Positions 8,301-13,984 of a stretch of 17,117 bases of DNA are shown in pieces. The stretch is from the NCBI GenBank assembly GCA_025355935.1, contig JANXYS010000206.1, positions 1 through 17,117 on the forward strand. The letters are read 5' to 3'. The stretch is from Chitinophagales bacterium (lineage in GTDB: Bacteria; Bacteroidota; Bacteroidia; Chitinophagales; Chitinophagaceae). A program made the translations under genes and the position numbers. The notes under the pieces are model-generated. The model did no database searches. It was given only the letters and a program-made list of their open reading frames with translations, and was not told the DNA's origin. Every line of letters begins with the position of its first letter. The stretch's first letter is position 1.

Positions 8301-8457
8301 TAATTATGATCTGCGTGTTTGTTACATCGGGGAAAGTTTCAACAGGAGTGTTTTTATAGCAAAAGAATCCAATAACCGCTATCACAGCCGTTAGAAAGAA
8401 AACCAGGTAACGATGCCGTAAAGAAAAATGAATGATGCTCTTAATGAATTTGTTCAT
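5317..8457 (-). CDS. czcA: HME-family RND heavy-metal efflux pump (CzcA/CusA type)
   Basis: Inner-membrane proton/metal antiporter of 1046 aa, full length for the heavy-metal efflux (HME) RND family. The order is a first membrane helix (about 18-34), a large periplasmic porter domain with YRYTLKSATRNIRDLTTIQNW (about 141-161), a helix cluster from 340 to 500, a second periplasmic domain and a C-terminal helix cluster. The helix 4 motif DFGIIIDGAVVMVE gives D396, D402 and E409. This is the Asp/Asp/Glu spacing of CzcA (divalent Zn/Co/Cd exporters), not the motif of copper/silver CusA pumps. I therefore favour divalent cations, though the symbol is by subfamily resemblance only. It is the last gene of a minus-strand operon, 27 bp after the membrane fusion protein. 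No frameshift is seen. Confidence 0.93.
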   Translation of the reverse strand: MNKFIKSIIHFSLRHRYLVFFLTAVIAVIGFFCYKNTPVETFPDVTNTQIIIIAQWPGRSAEEIEKFVTIPMETVLNSVQKKSNLRSTSAFGLSYIRIIFDDDVDDAFARQQVLSRLGGADLPEGVKPDVQPPYGPTGEIYRYTLKSATRNIRDLTTIQNWVLDRQFKSVPGVADVNSFGGEEKTYEVAVNPELLNKYNLSSLDVYNAISKSNVNVGGDVIERNGQSYLVRGIGLLNSVDDINNIIINKINSVPLLVKNVALVSEGGKPRLGQVARDQNEDVIEGIIVMRKGENPSEVLDAVREKVKELNESILPKDVKIDTFYDRTNLMDFAQETVIHNLIEGIVLVTVIVLLFMADWRTTVTVSIIIPLALLFAFICMRIKGMSANLLSMGAIDFGIIIDGAVVMVEGLFVALDARAREVGMAKFNKLAKLGLFKTTGTEMGKSIFFSKIIILTCLIPIFAFQKVEGKMFSPLAYTLGFALIGALLFTLTLVPALSSILLRKNVKEKHNPVVLFFEKIVGNALAVVYRNQKKSVLIALVVMLLSFASAKLLGSEFLPELNEGALWVEAELPMSVSLNEANIVSNKMIDVLKEFPEVKQTLSQVGRTNDGTDPKGFFNVQIQVDLKPQKEWRGHITEEALIDEMDVQLKKFPGIVYNYSQPIRDNVEEAVAGVNAAMAVKIFGTDFNVLDSTANKVMTVLKHVNGIEDLGVLRNLGQPEFRIELDQQKMAFYGVNTADANAVIEMAIGGKAATQLYEGERKFDIRLRYKKDFRDTQAAIETLMVPTSDGAKVPLKEIAEINTLTGPAFIYRDNNTRYIAVKFSVRGRDLGSTIADAQNQVKNSINLPAGYKTTWNGEFENQQRAGATLTKVVPLCLLLIFLILFVSFGNVKDATLIILNVPFALIGGILALQITGINFSISAGIGFIALFGVCIQNGVILISVFRKNLELKMALDDAIRQGVISRVRPVVMTALMAMIGLMPAAISTGIGSETQKPLAVVVIGGLITSTILTLLILPAIYALVYKLMHNRDNRQILKKTGLVRQI

Positions 8458-8484
8458 GAACTGGGATTGAATTAAGCTACCGAC

Positions 8485-9609
8485 CTATTTTTCTGTGAGA
8501 GCTTTAAATAAAAGAATTTGGTTATTGGCAATAACCCTGTCGCCCGCCTGTATGCCCGAGTTAATAAACGTTTTCCCTTCACTGGTTTTTAAGATTTCGA
8601 TTTCGCGGACGCTAAGCGAACAATTACCACGGTAAAGGACTACGTAATTCTTTCCATTCTCCGAAATGATTGCCTGGGATGAAACAGAAATCGCTTTTGT
8701 ATCTTCTTTATTGAATACAGTTACATTGGCAAACATTTCCGGCTTTAGCAATTGCTGCCTGTTAGGCAATTTGACGCGTATCCGCATCACCTTTGTAATT
8801 GGATCAAGAATATTACTTACTTCATCTACTACTCCATGAAATACGCTGTCGGTATATGCTAAAGTGGTGATGTCTGCCGCGTAGCCTTGTTTAACCTTGG
8901 AGATATCTGTTTCGTAGACATTTGCAAGCACCCATACGTCGCCGATATTCCCGATGGAAAAGAGATTGTCCGTTGCATCCGTTCGAATGAAACTTCCCTG
9001 GTTTATCTTTTTCTCGAGGACGTAGCCGTCTATCGGGGAGGTTATCGTGTAAGTACCGTTAGAACTGGTATGACCGCCACCATTGATCCTGATCATGTTT
9101 GCCATCTTGCCTGCGGATGTCCGTGCCTTAAAGTAACTTTCCCTGGCCTCAATAAATTCTCTTTCACTCGCAATCCCATTTTTGAACAATGATTCCTCGT
9201 TTTCCATTTGCTTCTTTGCGATCGCAACATCATTACCCGCTGTAGATAAATCGCTGTAGTTACCCGAGACTTCGGCACTTTTTATCACCGCCAGGGTTTG
9301 CCCACGGTGTACTTTATCACCAAGCGAAACGCTTACGTGAATGACCTGGCCACTGCTAAACGGAAAAACACGCGTTACTTTTTTATCATCAAATGCAATT
9401 TCTCCGCTTAACTTTAATTCGCTGCCGATGTTTCTTAATTGCGCGGTATCGATTTGGATAATTGCCGACATCGAATCTGTTATACAAACCGGTTTATCGG
9501 TTACAGCAGGTGAGTCCGCGTGAGTGCACGCCTGCATAGAAAATAAGCAAGTGGAAAGTAGGAAACTGTATTTCAGCACAGTCGTGCCGGTGTGTAATAC
9601 CTTGTTCAT
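8485..9609 (-). CDS. RND efflux membrane fusion lipoprotein (CzcB-like periplasmic adaptor)
   Basis: 374 aa HlyD/CzcB-family adaptor bridging the RND pump and the outer membrane channel. The N-terminal signal (hydrophobic 11-27) ends in MQAC with Cys28, a plausible lipoprotein site although Gln at -2 is not classical. The lipoyl half GQVIHVSVSLGDKVHRGQTLAVI starts near residue 68. A helical hairpin follows (about 108-160), then the second lipoyl half ITSPIDGYVLEKKINQGSFI, then the beta barrel with VWVLANVYETDISKVKQGY and DPITKVMRIRVKLPN. The C-terminal membrane-proximal region ends in IQAGDRVIANNQILL. No His-rich metal-binding extension is present. It lies 27 bp upstream of the pump gene and 56 bp after the outer membrane factor gene, giving the classical order channel, adaptor, pump. 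Confidence 0.92.
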   Translation of the reverse strand: MNKVLHTGTTVLKYSFLLSTCLFSMQACTHADSPAVTDKPVCITDSMSAIIQIDTAQLRNIGSELKLSGEIAFDDKKVTRVFPFSSGQVIHVSVSLGDKVHRGQTLAVIKSAEVSGNYSDLSTAGNDVAIAKKQMENEESLFKNGIASEREFIEARESYFKARTSAGKMANMIRINGGGHTSSNGTYTITSPIDGYVLEKKINQGSFIRTDATDNLFSIGNIGDVWVLANVYETDISKVKQGYAADITTLAYTDSVFHGVVDEVSNILDPITKVMRIRVKLPNRQQLLKPEMFANVTVFNKEDTKAISVSSQAIISENGKNYVVLYRGNCSLSVREIEILKTSEGKTFINSGIQAGDRVIANNQILLFKALTEK

Positions 9610-9665
9610 AATTAAATTATTTTAAGAGGGCCATTTAGACAGGAGATCTTGTTACACAGCCATTC

Positions 9666-10964
9666 TTATTGAAGGGGCAATACATAACTATTGGTGGAGT
9701 AATTTATATTTTCGATTGCTTTTAGCAATTTGTTGTGCTGGTCGATAAGCTTTAGCCTGGTGTCCTTGTATGCGTCTAAAAAGTCTATAAATTCAAGCAG
9801 GTTTATTTGTCGTGCCTTATACGTTTTCATCATGTTTTGAAACAAATCATTGTACTTTTCGGAGAAATCCAGCTGGTCGAGGTTGTTCACGGATTGTATG
9901 TAAAGAAATGTCCTTACAGATTCGAGCACTTCATTTTGAATCTTGACGGCCTCAATCTCGTGCAGGGTTTGCTGCTGCCGGAGATTAATGGAGGCAGCCT
10001 TAATATTTCCCTCATTCCGGTTAAAAATATTAAGCGGAAGTGCAACCGTTAGTCCGACATAGTTGGGGTTATAACTGCTATGTTGGTCGTACTCCGTACC
10101 AACCGTTATGTCGGCTTTAGCAAGGGCACGCTGGTATGCCAGATTGTGTTCCTGTAAATTAACAGAGGCATCAGCGATTTTAATTGCGGGTCGATATAAA
10201 TAGGCAAGTTTCCTCAGGCTATCTGCCGAAGGCAACTGCAGCCGGGTGAGATTTCCAAAATCATAACTGAGACGGGGCGCAATGAAACTACTGTCATTTA
10301 ACATCAGTAGTAATTTAAGTTCACTTTGTATAGGAAGAATTGTTGATTCCACATTTACAACTTCGTTTTGCAAACTGAATAATAAAGCCTTTAGGCGCAT
10401 GTTATCTTTAAGCGCAATATTTCCCGCTTTCAATTCAGCATTCATACCCGTAATTAATTGTTGCAATTCGTCAATTTCAGCTGTAAATATTTTTTTAATT
10501 TTAAGCTGGTGACTGATTTCAATTAGATCAGATCGCAGGGTATAGTGGAGATCGCGGATCACTTCTCTGAACTGTTCTCTTGCCAAAACGGTGTTATCTG
10601 TTGCTATCTGCGCAAGCTTATTCCTTTTGCCGGCTGTTCTTAAAAGTTCCGTTACCTGCACGTAATACTGCCCGCGGGTAGAATTGTGCGCGAAAAATTT
10701 GCCGTCTTTTCCACTTCCGTCGTAAATATTCTGGTCTGTAGTAACAAGCGGATTATCCCAGGACCGGGCTTGTTTAATAAGCGCTGCATTTGCATCCACA
10801 TTATATTGGGCTGCAAGGAGCTGAAGGTTCTTTTGAAGAAATATCTTTTCGGCTTCAGGTAAAGAAATAAATAACGTGTCGGTGGCTTGTTGTGCTTGTA
10901 TTTGGAAGGTTAAGAAGAGCGCTACCACCAGCGTAAACCCTGTTTTCTTTTGCATCTTGTTCAT
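9666..10964 (-). CDS. TolC/CzcC-family outer membrane efflux protein
   Basis: Outer membrane factor forming the exit duct of the tripartite pump. From ATG 10964 it has 432 aa: signal peptide MNKMQKKTGFTLVVALF with cleavage near QIQAQ, then long alpha-helical repeats rich in Gln/Leu/Asn. Family landmarks include the first-repeat stretch VTELLRTAGKRNKLAQIATDN and the second-repeat stretch YVGLTVALPLNIFNRNEGNIKAA, with the usual PLNIFNRNEG turn. The frame is open to an ATG at 11003, which would add MCSHLHYYFFPHE. I reject that start because it would spoil the signal peptide, and the best -7 element (10989-10996) puts transcription start near 10983, downstream of it. First gene of the channel/adaptor/pump unit. 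Four GGTTAA boxes precede it, suggesting activation by the adjacent response regulator. Confidence 0.9.
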   Translation of the reverse strand: MNKMQKKTGFTLVVALFLTFQIQAQQATDTLFISLPEAEKIFLQKNLQLLAAQYNVDANAALIKQARSWDNPLVTTDQNIYDGSGKDGKFFAHNSTRGQYYVQVTELLRTAGKRNKLAQIATDNTVLAREQFREVIRDLHYTLRSDLIEISHQLKIKKIFTAEIDELQQLITGMNAELKAGNIALKDNMRLKALLFSLQNEVVNVESTILPIQSELKLLLMLNDSSFIAPRLSYDFGNLTRLQLPSADSLRKLAYLYRPAIKIADASVNLQEHNLAYQRALAKADITVGTEYDQHSSYNPNYVGLTVALPLNIFNRNEGNIKAASINLRQQQTLHEIEAVKIQNEVLESVRTFLYIQSVNNLDQLDFSEKYNDLFQNMMKTYKARQINLLEFIDFLDAYKDTRLKLIDQHNKLLKAIENINYSTNSYVLPLQ

Positions 10965-10988
10965 TTCGTGCGGAAAAAAATAATAATG

Positions 10989-10996
10989 CAAATGTG
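10989..10996 (-). promoter_or_regulatory. Candidate -7 element of the efflux operon promoter
   Basis: On the minus strand this reads CACATTTG, seven of eight matches to the Bacteroidota -7 element TAnnTTTG. It predicts a transcript start near 10983 and a leader of about 18 nt to ATG 10964. No good -33 TTG lies 19-20 bp upstream; a GGTTAA box covers that region instead, as expected of an activator-dependent promoter. Confidence 0.5.
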
Positions 10997-11007
10997 AACA
11001 CAAGTTT

Positions 11008-11045
11008 GGTTAAGCGGTGATTAAGGTAGGTTAAAGAGCGGTTAA
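11008..11045 (-). promoter_or_regulatory. Candidate response-regulator operator, site A (four phased boxes)
   Basis: GGTTAA at 11008-11013, GATTAA at 11019-11024, GGTTAA at 11029-11034 and GGTTAA at 11040-11045 (plus strand; TTAACC toward the gene). Start-to-start distances are 11, 10 and 11 bp, so all boxes face one side of the helix. Tandem direct repeats at about 11 bp are how OmpR/PhoB-family regulators dimerise on DNA. The array sits directly upstream of the efflux operon -7 element. Confidence 0.65.
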
Positions 11046-11076
11046 GCGCTGTGTAGCAACATTCATGGTTTTTATG

Positions 11077-11784
11077 TTATTGTTTTTGTAACGGAACTGT
11101 AAAACGAAACCCGATACCATGTATTGTTTCAAGGATTACGGAAGCGTCAGCACTAAGGTATTTCCTGATCTTAGTCATAAACACATCCATACTTCTCCCA
11201 AGAAAAAAATCATCTTTACCCCATACATTAATCAGCACTTCGTCGCGCTTCACTACTTTGTTTTTATGAATGCATAAAAATTTGAGCAGGTCTGCTTCCT
11301 TTTGCGTAATCCTGAAATTATCAGTTGCTGTCTGGATCTTTAGTTCTGCAGGCATAAATAAGATCGACCCAAGCGTAAATTTTTCTGAGCTGTCGGCGGC
11401 AAGTTTTTTCGTGCGACGTAAAAAGACTTCTATCTTTTTTAAAAGCTCGGGCATGCTAAAGGGTTTGCTCAGATAATCGTCGGCGCCACTATCGTAACCC
11501 TTTAATTTATCTTCCTCCTGGCTTTTTGTACTTAAAAATAATATTGGAATAACGTCACTCTGTTGACGTATTTTTTTTGCAACGGCATATCCGTCTTTTT
11601 TGGGCATCATGATGTCGAGCAGGCAAAGATCAAATTTGAGCTTATCAAAAGCATCAATCGCCGTTTGGCCATCAGAACAATGAAGAATTCGGTAGCCTTC
11701 ATCTTCCAATGTATCCTTTACCATGATTGCGAGACTTTCATCGTCTTCCGCAAATAATATATAACCTTTATCCAACATAATCAT
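11077..11784 (-). CDS. OmpR/PhoB-family response regulator
   Basis: 235 aa. The receiver domain (about 7-122) has the acidic pocket E13-D14-D15, phospho-acceptor D57 in LCLLDIMMPKKDG, a Ser in the switch position (S85 of FLSTK) and the conserved K107 of SKPF. A short linker leads to a winged-helix DNA-binding domain (about 136-232) with ITQKEADLLKFLC and RSMDVFMTKIRKYL (recognition helix), ending in the wing ETIHGIGFRFTV. All catalytic residues are intact. The gene starts 4 bp after the stop of the histidine kinase, so they form a cognate pair on one transcript. ATG 11778 (Met3) is an equally possible start. Its likely targets are the GGTTAA direct repeats near its own operon and the efflux operon; this assignment is inferred from position and from family binding mode. 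Confidence 0.94.
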   Translation of the reverse strand: MIMLDKGYILFAEDDESLAIMVKDTLEDEGYRILHCSDGQTAIDAFDKLKFDLCLLDIMMPKKDGYAVAKKIRQQSDVIPILFLSTKSQEEDKLKGYDSGADDYLSKPFSMPELLKKIEVFLRRTKKLAADSSEKFTLGSILFMPAELKIQTATDNFRITQKEADLLKFLCIHKNKVVKRDEVLINVWGKDDFFLGRSMDVFMTKIRKYLSADASVILETIHGIGFRFTVPLQKQ

Positions 11785-11788
11785 TGTT

Positions 11789-13048
11789 TTAAGTTTTTGG
11801 GAACCGCAAAGTGAATGCGGTTCCTATTTCCGGTATACTATTTATTGAAATGGAACCTTTATGTGCATCAAGAACCTTCTTCACAAAATATAAGCCTAAC
11901 CCCAAACCTTTCACTGCATGAAGATCGCCGGTAGGAACCCTGTAAAATTTTTTGAAAAGGTTTTTTTGAAACTGCTTTTCTATCCCAATACCGTTATCTT
12001 TCACTGTAACGGAAAATTCGTTTCCCACGGCGACCGTCTGGATAATGAGAGCTGGCTCCTTTGAATATTTAATTCCATTTGAAACGATATTCAGAATGGC
12101 AACAAAGATATTATTTGGATCCCCGAGGATTCCTTCGTTCAAAGGCTCGAGGTGAAGCTCGATGCTGGCATTGGATTCTTCGATCATTCCCTCTAACTGT
12201 GATACGACTTTACGAACCACATCGTTGATAACTACCTTTTCCTTTATAACTGCAATTCCAACGGATTCAGTTTTCAATACCTTCATCAGGTTTTCGATAT
12301 GCTGCTTCAAATAGGTTGTTTGCCCCTGCATCAACCTTGTATATTTAGCGAGTTTTTCCGGATTTTCCGTAGTGCCTGGTTTAGAAATCATATCAAGCCC
12401 AAGGCTTAATGTTGTAAGCGGCGTTTGAAATTCATGCGTTACATTTCGTATAAAATCATTCTGTACCTCATTAAGGGATTTTTGTTGGTAGAGGAAAAAC
12501 AGACTTGTCGCAAAGGCTACCAGCAGTAACACAAGGATCATGCAGGATATGATCCACCAGCTCATCTGGTTTAATATATATTTATCGCGGTGGGGGAAAT
12601 ACAGGTATAAATATGAATAATTCTGGTATACAACAGGCAGGTCATTACCTGTATTGGTAGGGTAGTGCGAGGCGGCCGTCGGAAGGTATACCTGGTACTC
12701 GAATTTATGGAGGCGGCTGTCGTATCTGCCGATTTTACAATCTGTAAATACATCCGACTGCTGTAACTCCGAAGCTATAGAATCTATAAGCTCCTGTTTA
12801 TTGATGCTCGTATCAAACCGAAGTAAAAAAGAATTTTTATCCGGAAATTCTATCGCTGTTCTTAAGTTATGGTAATCGTAAATATTAAAATCTTCGTACA
12901 GCCCACGTATAGATTTTACTACGTTCACTGTAAAATCCTTTTGCTCGCGCTTGTATTGCCTGTTCAGCCAAACAAGCTGGGTTGCCACAATAAGGCTAAT
13001 AACCAACGCTGCAGTAAGCAAAATCCATTTAAGCGTGTTTGAACGCAT
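11789..13048 (-). CDS. Membrane sensor histidine kinase
   Basis: 419 aa. The first membrane helix (about 8-28) and second (about 164-187) enclose a periplasmic sensor region of about 130 residues with no metal-binding cluster (few His, no Cys pair other than a single Cys104). The dimerisation domain carries the phospho-accepting H205 in THEFQTPLTTLSLGLDM. The ATPase domain has the N box (N320, N324 in LNIVSNGIKYS), G1 box DNGIGIE (351-357), an F-box region FKKFYRV and the G2 box GLGLGLYFV (381-389). There is no HAMP domain. It is the first gene of the kinase/regulator unit and shares an upstream region with the divergent KDGTPD gene. Its position beside an HME pump suggests it senses periplasmic metal or envelope stress, but the ligand is not readable from the sequence. 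Confidence 0.93.
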   Translation of the reverse strand: MRSNTLKWILLTAALVISLIVATQLVWLNRQYKREQKDFTVNVVKSIRGLYEDFNIYDYHNLRTAIEFPDKNSFLLRFDTSINKQELIDSIASELQQSDVFTDCKIGRYDSRLHKFEYQVYLPTAASHYPTNTGNDLPVVYQNYSYLYLYFPHRDKYILNQMSWWIISCMILVLLLVAFATSLFFLYQQKSLNEVQNDFIRNVTHEFQTPLTTLSLGLDMISKPGTTENPEKLAKYTRLMQGQTTYLKQHIENLMKVLKTESVGIAVIKEKVVINDVVRKVVSQLEGMIEESNASIELHLEPLNEGILGDPNNIFVAILNIVSNGIKYSKEPALIIQTVAVGNEFSVTVKDNGIGIEKQFQKNLFKKFYRVPTGDLHAVKGLGLGLYFVKKVLDAHKGSISINSIPEIGTAFTLRFPKT

Positions 13049-13068
13049 GCCTGTTAAATTAGTATGAT

Positions 13069-13098
13069 CAAAGGTGCAGCTAATTGCGCGTGGAGCAA
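13069..13098 (-). promoter_or_regulatory. Candidate promoter of the kinase/regulator operon
   Basis: On the minus strand, TTG (13098-13096) and CACCTTTG (13076-13069) are separated by 19 nt, fitting the Bacteroidota -33/-7 layout with one mismatch (C for T) in TAnnTTTG. The predicted transcript start near 13063 gives a leader of about 14 nt to ATG 13048. The -7 carries the same CA-for-TA change as the efflux operon promoter. Confidence 0.5.
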
Positions 13099-13108
13099 TC
13101 GGCAGGGG

Positions 13109-13125
13109 GGTTAAGTACTGGTTAA
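13109..13125 (-). promoter_or_regulatory. Candidate response-regulator operator, site B
   Basis: GGTTAA at 13109-13114 and 13120-13125, 11 bp apart. They start exactly 33 and 44 bp upstream of the kinase -7 element, the same distances as two of the boxes before the efflux operon (11029 and 11040 relative to 10996). This supports autoregulation of the two-component pair. Confidence 0.6.
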
Positions 13126-13150
13126 TTGAAATAATTCCGGGCTTCTATTT

Positions 13151-13167
13151 CGTTAATGCACGGTTAA
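13151..13167. promoter_or_regulatory. Candidate response-regulator operator, site C
   Basis: CGTTAA at 13151-13156 and GGTTAA at 13162-13167, 11 bp apart and 31 bp (about three helical turns) from site B. The 20-mer CGTTAATGCACGGTTAATGC is a near copy of site D. It ends 3 bp before the -33 element of the plus-strand KDGTPD gene, so it may act on that gene, on the kinase operon, or on both. Confidence 0.55.
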
Positions 13168-13170
13168 TGC

Positions 13171-13201
13171 TTGCTTCCTTAAAAATAGTAGAATAACTTT
13201 G
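13171..13201 (+). promoter_or_regulatory. Bacteroidota-type promoter of the KDGTPD-repeat gene
   Basis: TTG (13171-13173) and a perfect TAACTTTG (13194-13201, consensus TAnnTTTG) are 20 nt apart. Transcription should start near 13207. That makes ATG 13206 unusable as a start codon in practice and supports ATG 13230, with a leader of about 23 nt. Confidence 0.65.
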
Positions 13202-13229
13202 TTCTATGCTTCATCATAAAAATATTAAA

Positions 13230-13643
13230 ATGAAAAGAATAATTTTTTCCATTGCGCTATGTCTTGGTTTTGCCTCCATTGCATTTGCCCAAACCGCAAA
13301 ACCTGCAACAGCAAAAACCACTGTTGTAGCCACCGCGCCGAAAATGACGACCAAAACTACGGTTTCGAAACCGGCAGTTACCACTACCACAAGTTCTAAA
13401 ATGACAAAACCTGTGGTTACTACAACTACTACAGCCAAGCCCGTTGCAAAAACAACCGTTGTTGCTAAGCCTGTGATGGCAAAAACAACTACTAACACCA
13501 CTGTAGTAGCTACTGCACCAACAGCCAGCAAGATAGTAATGAAGAAAGATGGTACACCAGACAAACGTTATAAAGCTGCCGCAGCTCCTCTAAAAAAAGA
13601 CGGTACGCCTGATATGCGCTACAAAAAAAACAAAAAGTCTTAG
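13230..13643 (+). CDS. Small secreted Thr/Lys-rich protein with KKDGTPD repeats
   Basis: 137 aa from ATG 13230; an in-frame ATG at 13206 (MLHHKNIK extension) lies at the predicted transcript start and is rejected. A clean signal peptide (1-20, cleavage after AFA) leads to a 117-residue mature chain with about 30 Thr and 22 Lys, four Asp and no Glu, Cys or Trp, giving a net charge near +20. TTVVATAP occurs twice (30-37 and 90-97) among loose AKP/TKPVV repeats. The C-terminus has two KKDGTPDxRYK units (105-115, 122-132). The KKDGTPD motif recurs in small exported Bacteroidota proteins of unknown function. Likely periplasmic or surface-exposed and disordered, perhaps binding an anionic polymer; that is inference. 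Divergent from the sensor kinase, with a shared set of GGTTAA boxes, and followed by a strong terminator. Confidence 0.8.
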   Translation: MKRIIFSIALCLGFASIAFAQTAKPATAKTTVVATAPKMTTKTTVSKPAVTTTTSSKMTKPVVTTTTTAKPVAKTTVVAKPVMAKTTTNTTVVATAPTASKIVMKKDGTPDKRYKAAAAPLKKDGTPDMRYKKNKKS

Positions 13644-13668
13644 AATTGGGAAATTAGAATAAAGGGTA

Positions 13669-13697
13669 AACGCCGCAAGTAGTTTTGCGGCGTTTTT
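13669..13697 (+). terminator. Intrinsic terminator after the KDGTPD-repeat gene
   Basis: AACGCCGCAA (13669-13678) pairs perfectly with TTGCGGCGTT (13685-13694) around a 6-nt loop, followed by a T-rich tract (to about 13703). It lies 25 bp after the stop codon and separates this gene from the symporter gene. Confidence 0.88.
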
Positions 13698-13865
13698 ATT
13701 TTTACCACACTACGAGCATACGACAACTTGGTAAAAAGATTTAGAAACGAAAGGCCGCATTCAAGTTCGTTTGCTGAGTGCTCAATAATGTCGAAAATTC
13801 CATCCCGAAGAAAACTTCACCTTACGACTTGGTGTCTAAAATCATGAGCCTGACGCCCGGGCGAA

Positions 13866-13894
13866 TTTGCACGTCTTTTGGTGCATCATCTTTG
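13866..13894 (+). promoter_or_regulatory. Weak candidate promoter of the symporter gene
   Basis: TTTG (13866-13869) and CATCTTTG (13887-13894, one mismatch to TAnnTTTG) are 17 nt apart. This would give a leader of about 85 nt. It is the best pair in the gap between 13705 and 13981, which otherwise holds only a CGCCCGGGCG palindrome (13854-13863) and no gene. Confidence 0.3.
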
Positions 13895-13984
13895 TTGTTA
13901 AAAAAAATAACCGAAGCGCAGATTTTTTCAATAAATTGCTGTTGCTTTAAACGCTCGATTGTTTATTTTTTAACGCTGTATATG

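Noticed and set aside
10965..11003. Upstream ATG 11003 for the outer membrane factor
   Set aside because: It would put 13 extra residues in front of a complete signal peptide and lies upstream of the predicted transcript start.
13214..13564. Minus-strand frame opposite the KDGTPD-repeat gene (Val/Thr-rich)
   Set aside because: It is an antisense mirror of a low-complexity Thr/Lys gene with its own promoter, signal peptide and terminator.
13947..13977. TTTAAACGCT and TTTAACGCTG before the symporter as regulatory boxes
   Set aside because: They differ from the GGTTAA core, and the spacing (about 20 bp) with an inserted base does not match the other sites.
13778..13984. 68-codon N-terminal extension of the symporter
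   Set aside because: The residues are not membrane-like and do not match vSGLT; the homology begins at MKTIDILVF.
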